41,444 nt of DNA from a virus: positions 1 to 41,444 of the IMG/VR virus record IMGVR_UViG_3300008120_000112. The stretch is one strand, 5' to 3'. A program made the position numbers and the translations under genes. Positions 40,551 through 41,444 of the stretch are shown one piece after another. The notes below the pieces were generated by a model. That model saw only the letters and a program-made list of their open reading frames with translations, was not told the DNA's origin and ran no database searches. Each line of letters opens with the position of its first letter. Positions within the stretch are counted from its first letter, which is position 1.

Positions 40551-41444
40551 ATGAACATCGCACTACCTCAGATTCACCCCGCCGCGCGCGCAGCGCTCGC
40601 GCTTCCCCCGTTCGAGACTCCGGAATGGCGCGCCGACTTCGGACGCGGCATCCGGCTCGCGCTCGGCGCGGCCGGCGCGCGCCCTGGATACCTCGCGCTC
40701 GCGATCGATCGCATGCGCGATGCCCTCGAGGGTACGGACCTTTACGAAGTTTCGGCGCCGGGCGCGAGCGGAAATACGAAGCTTGCGAAAAATGCCGCCG
40801 TTACGCTCGCATTCACCGGCGCGAGCGGCGCCGATTCGGGCACGTTCAACCCCTGCCCGGCGCTCGGGGCGTGTGCGAGTTTTTGCGTGCTCGGCGCCAC
40901 CTGCGGGCGCGCGCGAATGGCGCCCGATGCCATCATCGGCGCCCGTCGTCGTCGCCTTATCGCGATGCGCGCGCATCCCGTCGCTGCGGGCGCCATGCTC
41001 GCGAGCCGCGCGGCCGCGGCTCGGCGACTCGCGAACGCGCTCGGCATCCGATGCATCGCGCGGATGAATGTCGGAACCGATATCGGATTCGAGTCGATCC
41101 CGGAACTTACCGACATGCTCGGCCGCTTCGCGATCGACGCTTACGCGTACACTAAGCGCCCGGCCGCGGTCCGCTCGGCGATGCGCGGCGCCGGATACGC
41201 GGGAGCCACTCGCATCGTTTACAGTTATTCCGAACGGGCTTCCGACTCGCTCGCGTCGCAGTATCTCCGCGCGGGCGGAAACGTCGCCGTCGTCGTCGGC
41301 GGGCTCGGCCGCACCGACCCGGCCGAGAGTTTCGATACCTTCGAAATCGCGGGCGAGCGCTTCCCGATCGTCTCGGGCGACGCGACGGACGATCGGACGA
41401 CCGACGCGCCGGGTAGCGTCGTCGCCCTGCGCGGCAAAGGGCCG
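40551..41444 (+). CDS. Cys-containing protein like phage 'gene product 88' family (partial)
   Basis: At least 298 residues, still open at the window edge. FNPCPALGACASFCVLGATCG (about 100-120) carries a cluster of Cys in a pattern I know from a phage protein family sometimes labelled gene product 88, found in actinobacterial and marine phages. Other conserved-looking parts are NTKLAKNAAV, RMNVGTDIGFESIPEL and VVALRGKGP near the right edge. The product has no known biochemical role. GGGAAACC lies before the ATG. The true end is outside the window, or across position 1 if the molecule is circular. Confidence 0.65.
   Translation, partial: MNIALPQIHPAARAALALPPFETPEWRADFGRGIRLALGAAGARPGYLALAIDRMRDALEGTDLYEVSAPGASGNTKLAKNAAVTLAFTGASGADSGTFNPCPALGACASFCVLGATCGRARMAPDAIIGARRRRLIAMRAHPVAAGAMLASRAAAARRLANALGIRCIARMNVGTDIGFESIPELTDMLGRFAIDAYAYTKRPAAVRSAMRGAGYAGATRIVYSYSERASDSLASQYLRAGGNVAVVVGGLGRTDPAESFDTFEIAGERFPIVSGDATDDRTTDAPGSVVALRGKGP

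Overview
The window reads as most of a tailed-phage genome (siphovirus-like, high G+C overall), probably infecting a Gram-negative bacterium. The Gram-negative inference rests on a lipobox lipoprotein beside a holin-like gene and on sigma-70-like promoters (TTGACA, 17-bp spacer). I cannot name the host. No ribosomal RNA, tRNA, CRISPR array or insertion sequence was seen.

Layout. (1) 1-343: left edge, a GC hairpin and two copies of a 20-22 bp palindromic site in front of terL. (2) 344-9809: a Mu-type head module (TerL, DUF935-type portal, MuF-like minor head protein, protease with a nested scaffold start, decoration protein, major capsid protein, DUF1320-like and gpG-like completion proteins), then a lambda-type tail tube and G/GT chaperone pair with a GGGAAAC slippery site. 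(3) 9806-26506: tail and adsorption genes (tape measure, two large tail proteins, fibres, a beta-helix spike), a holin-like protein, a lipoprotein, a metallophosphoesterase and an unusual 662-residue protein with about 48 cysteines. No endolysin was recognised.

(4) 26507-36229: early genes on the plus strand. A promoter carrying the same palindrome as the terL leader drives an exonuclease VIII-like nuclease and a Bet-type annealase through a leader that could fold as a pseudoknot. Next come a RepL-like initiator preceded by two palindromes 21 bp apart, an SF2 helicase, a small sigma-factor-like protein with its own promoter, many tightly overlapping small genes, a TOPRIM primase, a RusA resolvase and a winged-helix protein. 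(5) 36176-39539: a minus-strand operon ending in a serine recombinase. Many of its starts share a GGAGCCACACATG signal. (6) 39540-40095: a dense divergent control region. (7) 40096 to the right edge: a plus-strand operon ending in a cysteine-containing protein resembling the phage 'gene product 88' family, cut by the window edge.

The replication set (RepL-like initiator, helicase, primase, annealase, nuclease, RusA) has no DNA polymerase, so the phage presumably borrows the host enzyme. The shared palindromes suggest that the packaging/head operon and the recombination operon answer to one regulator. The most notable unexplained elements are the leader of the recombination operon, the duplicated divergent leaders near 39.5 and 40.1 kb, a 9-mer (CGAATACGG) repeated across 35.4-39.7 kb, and the cysteine-rich tail-region protein.
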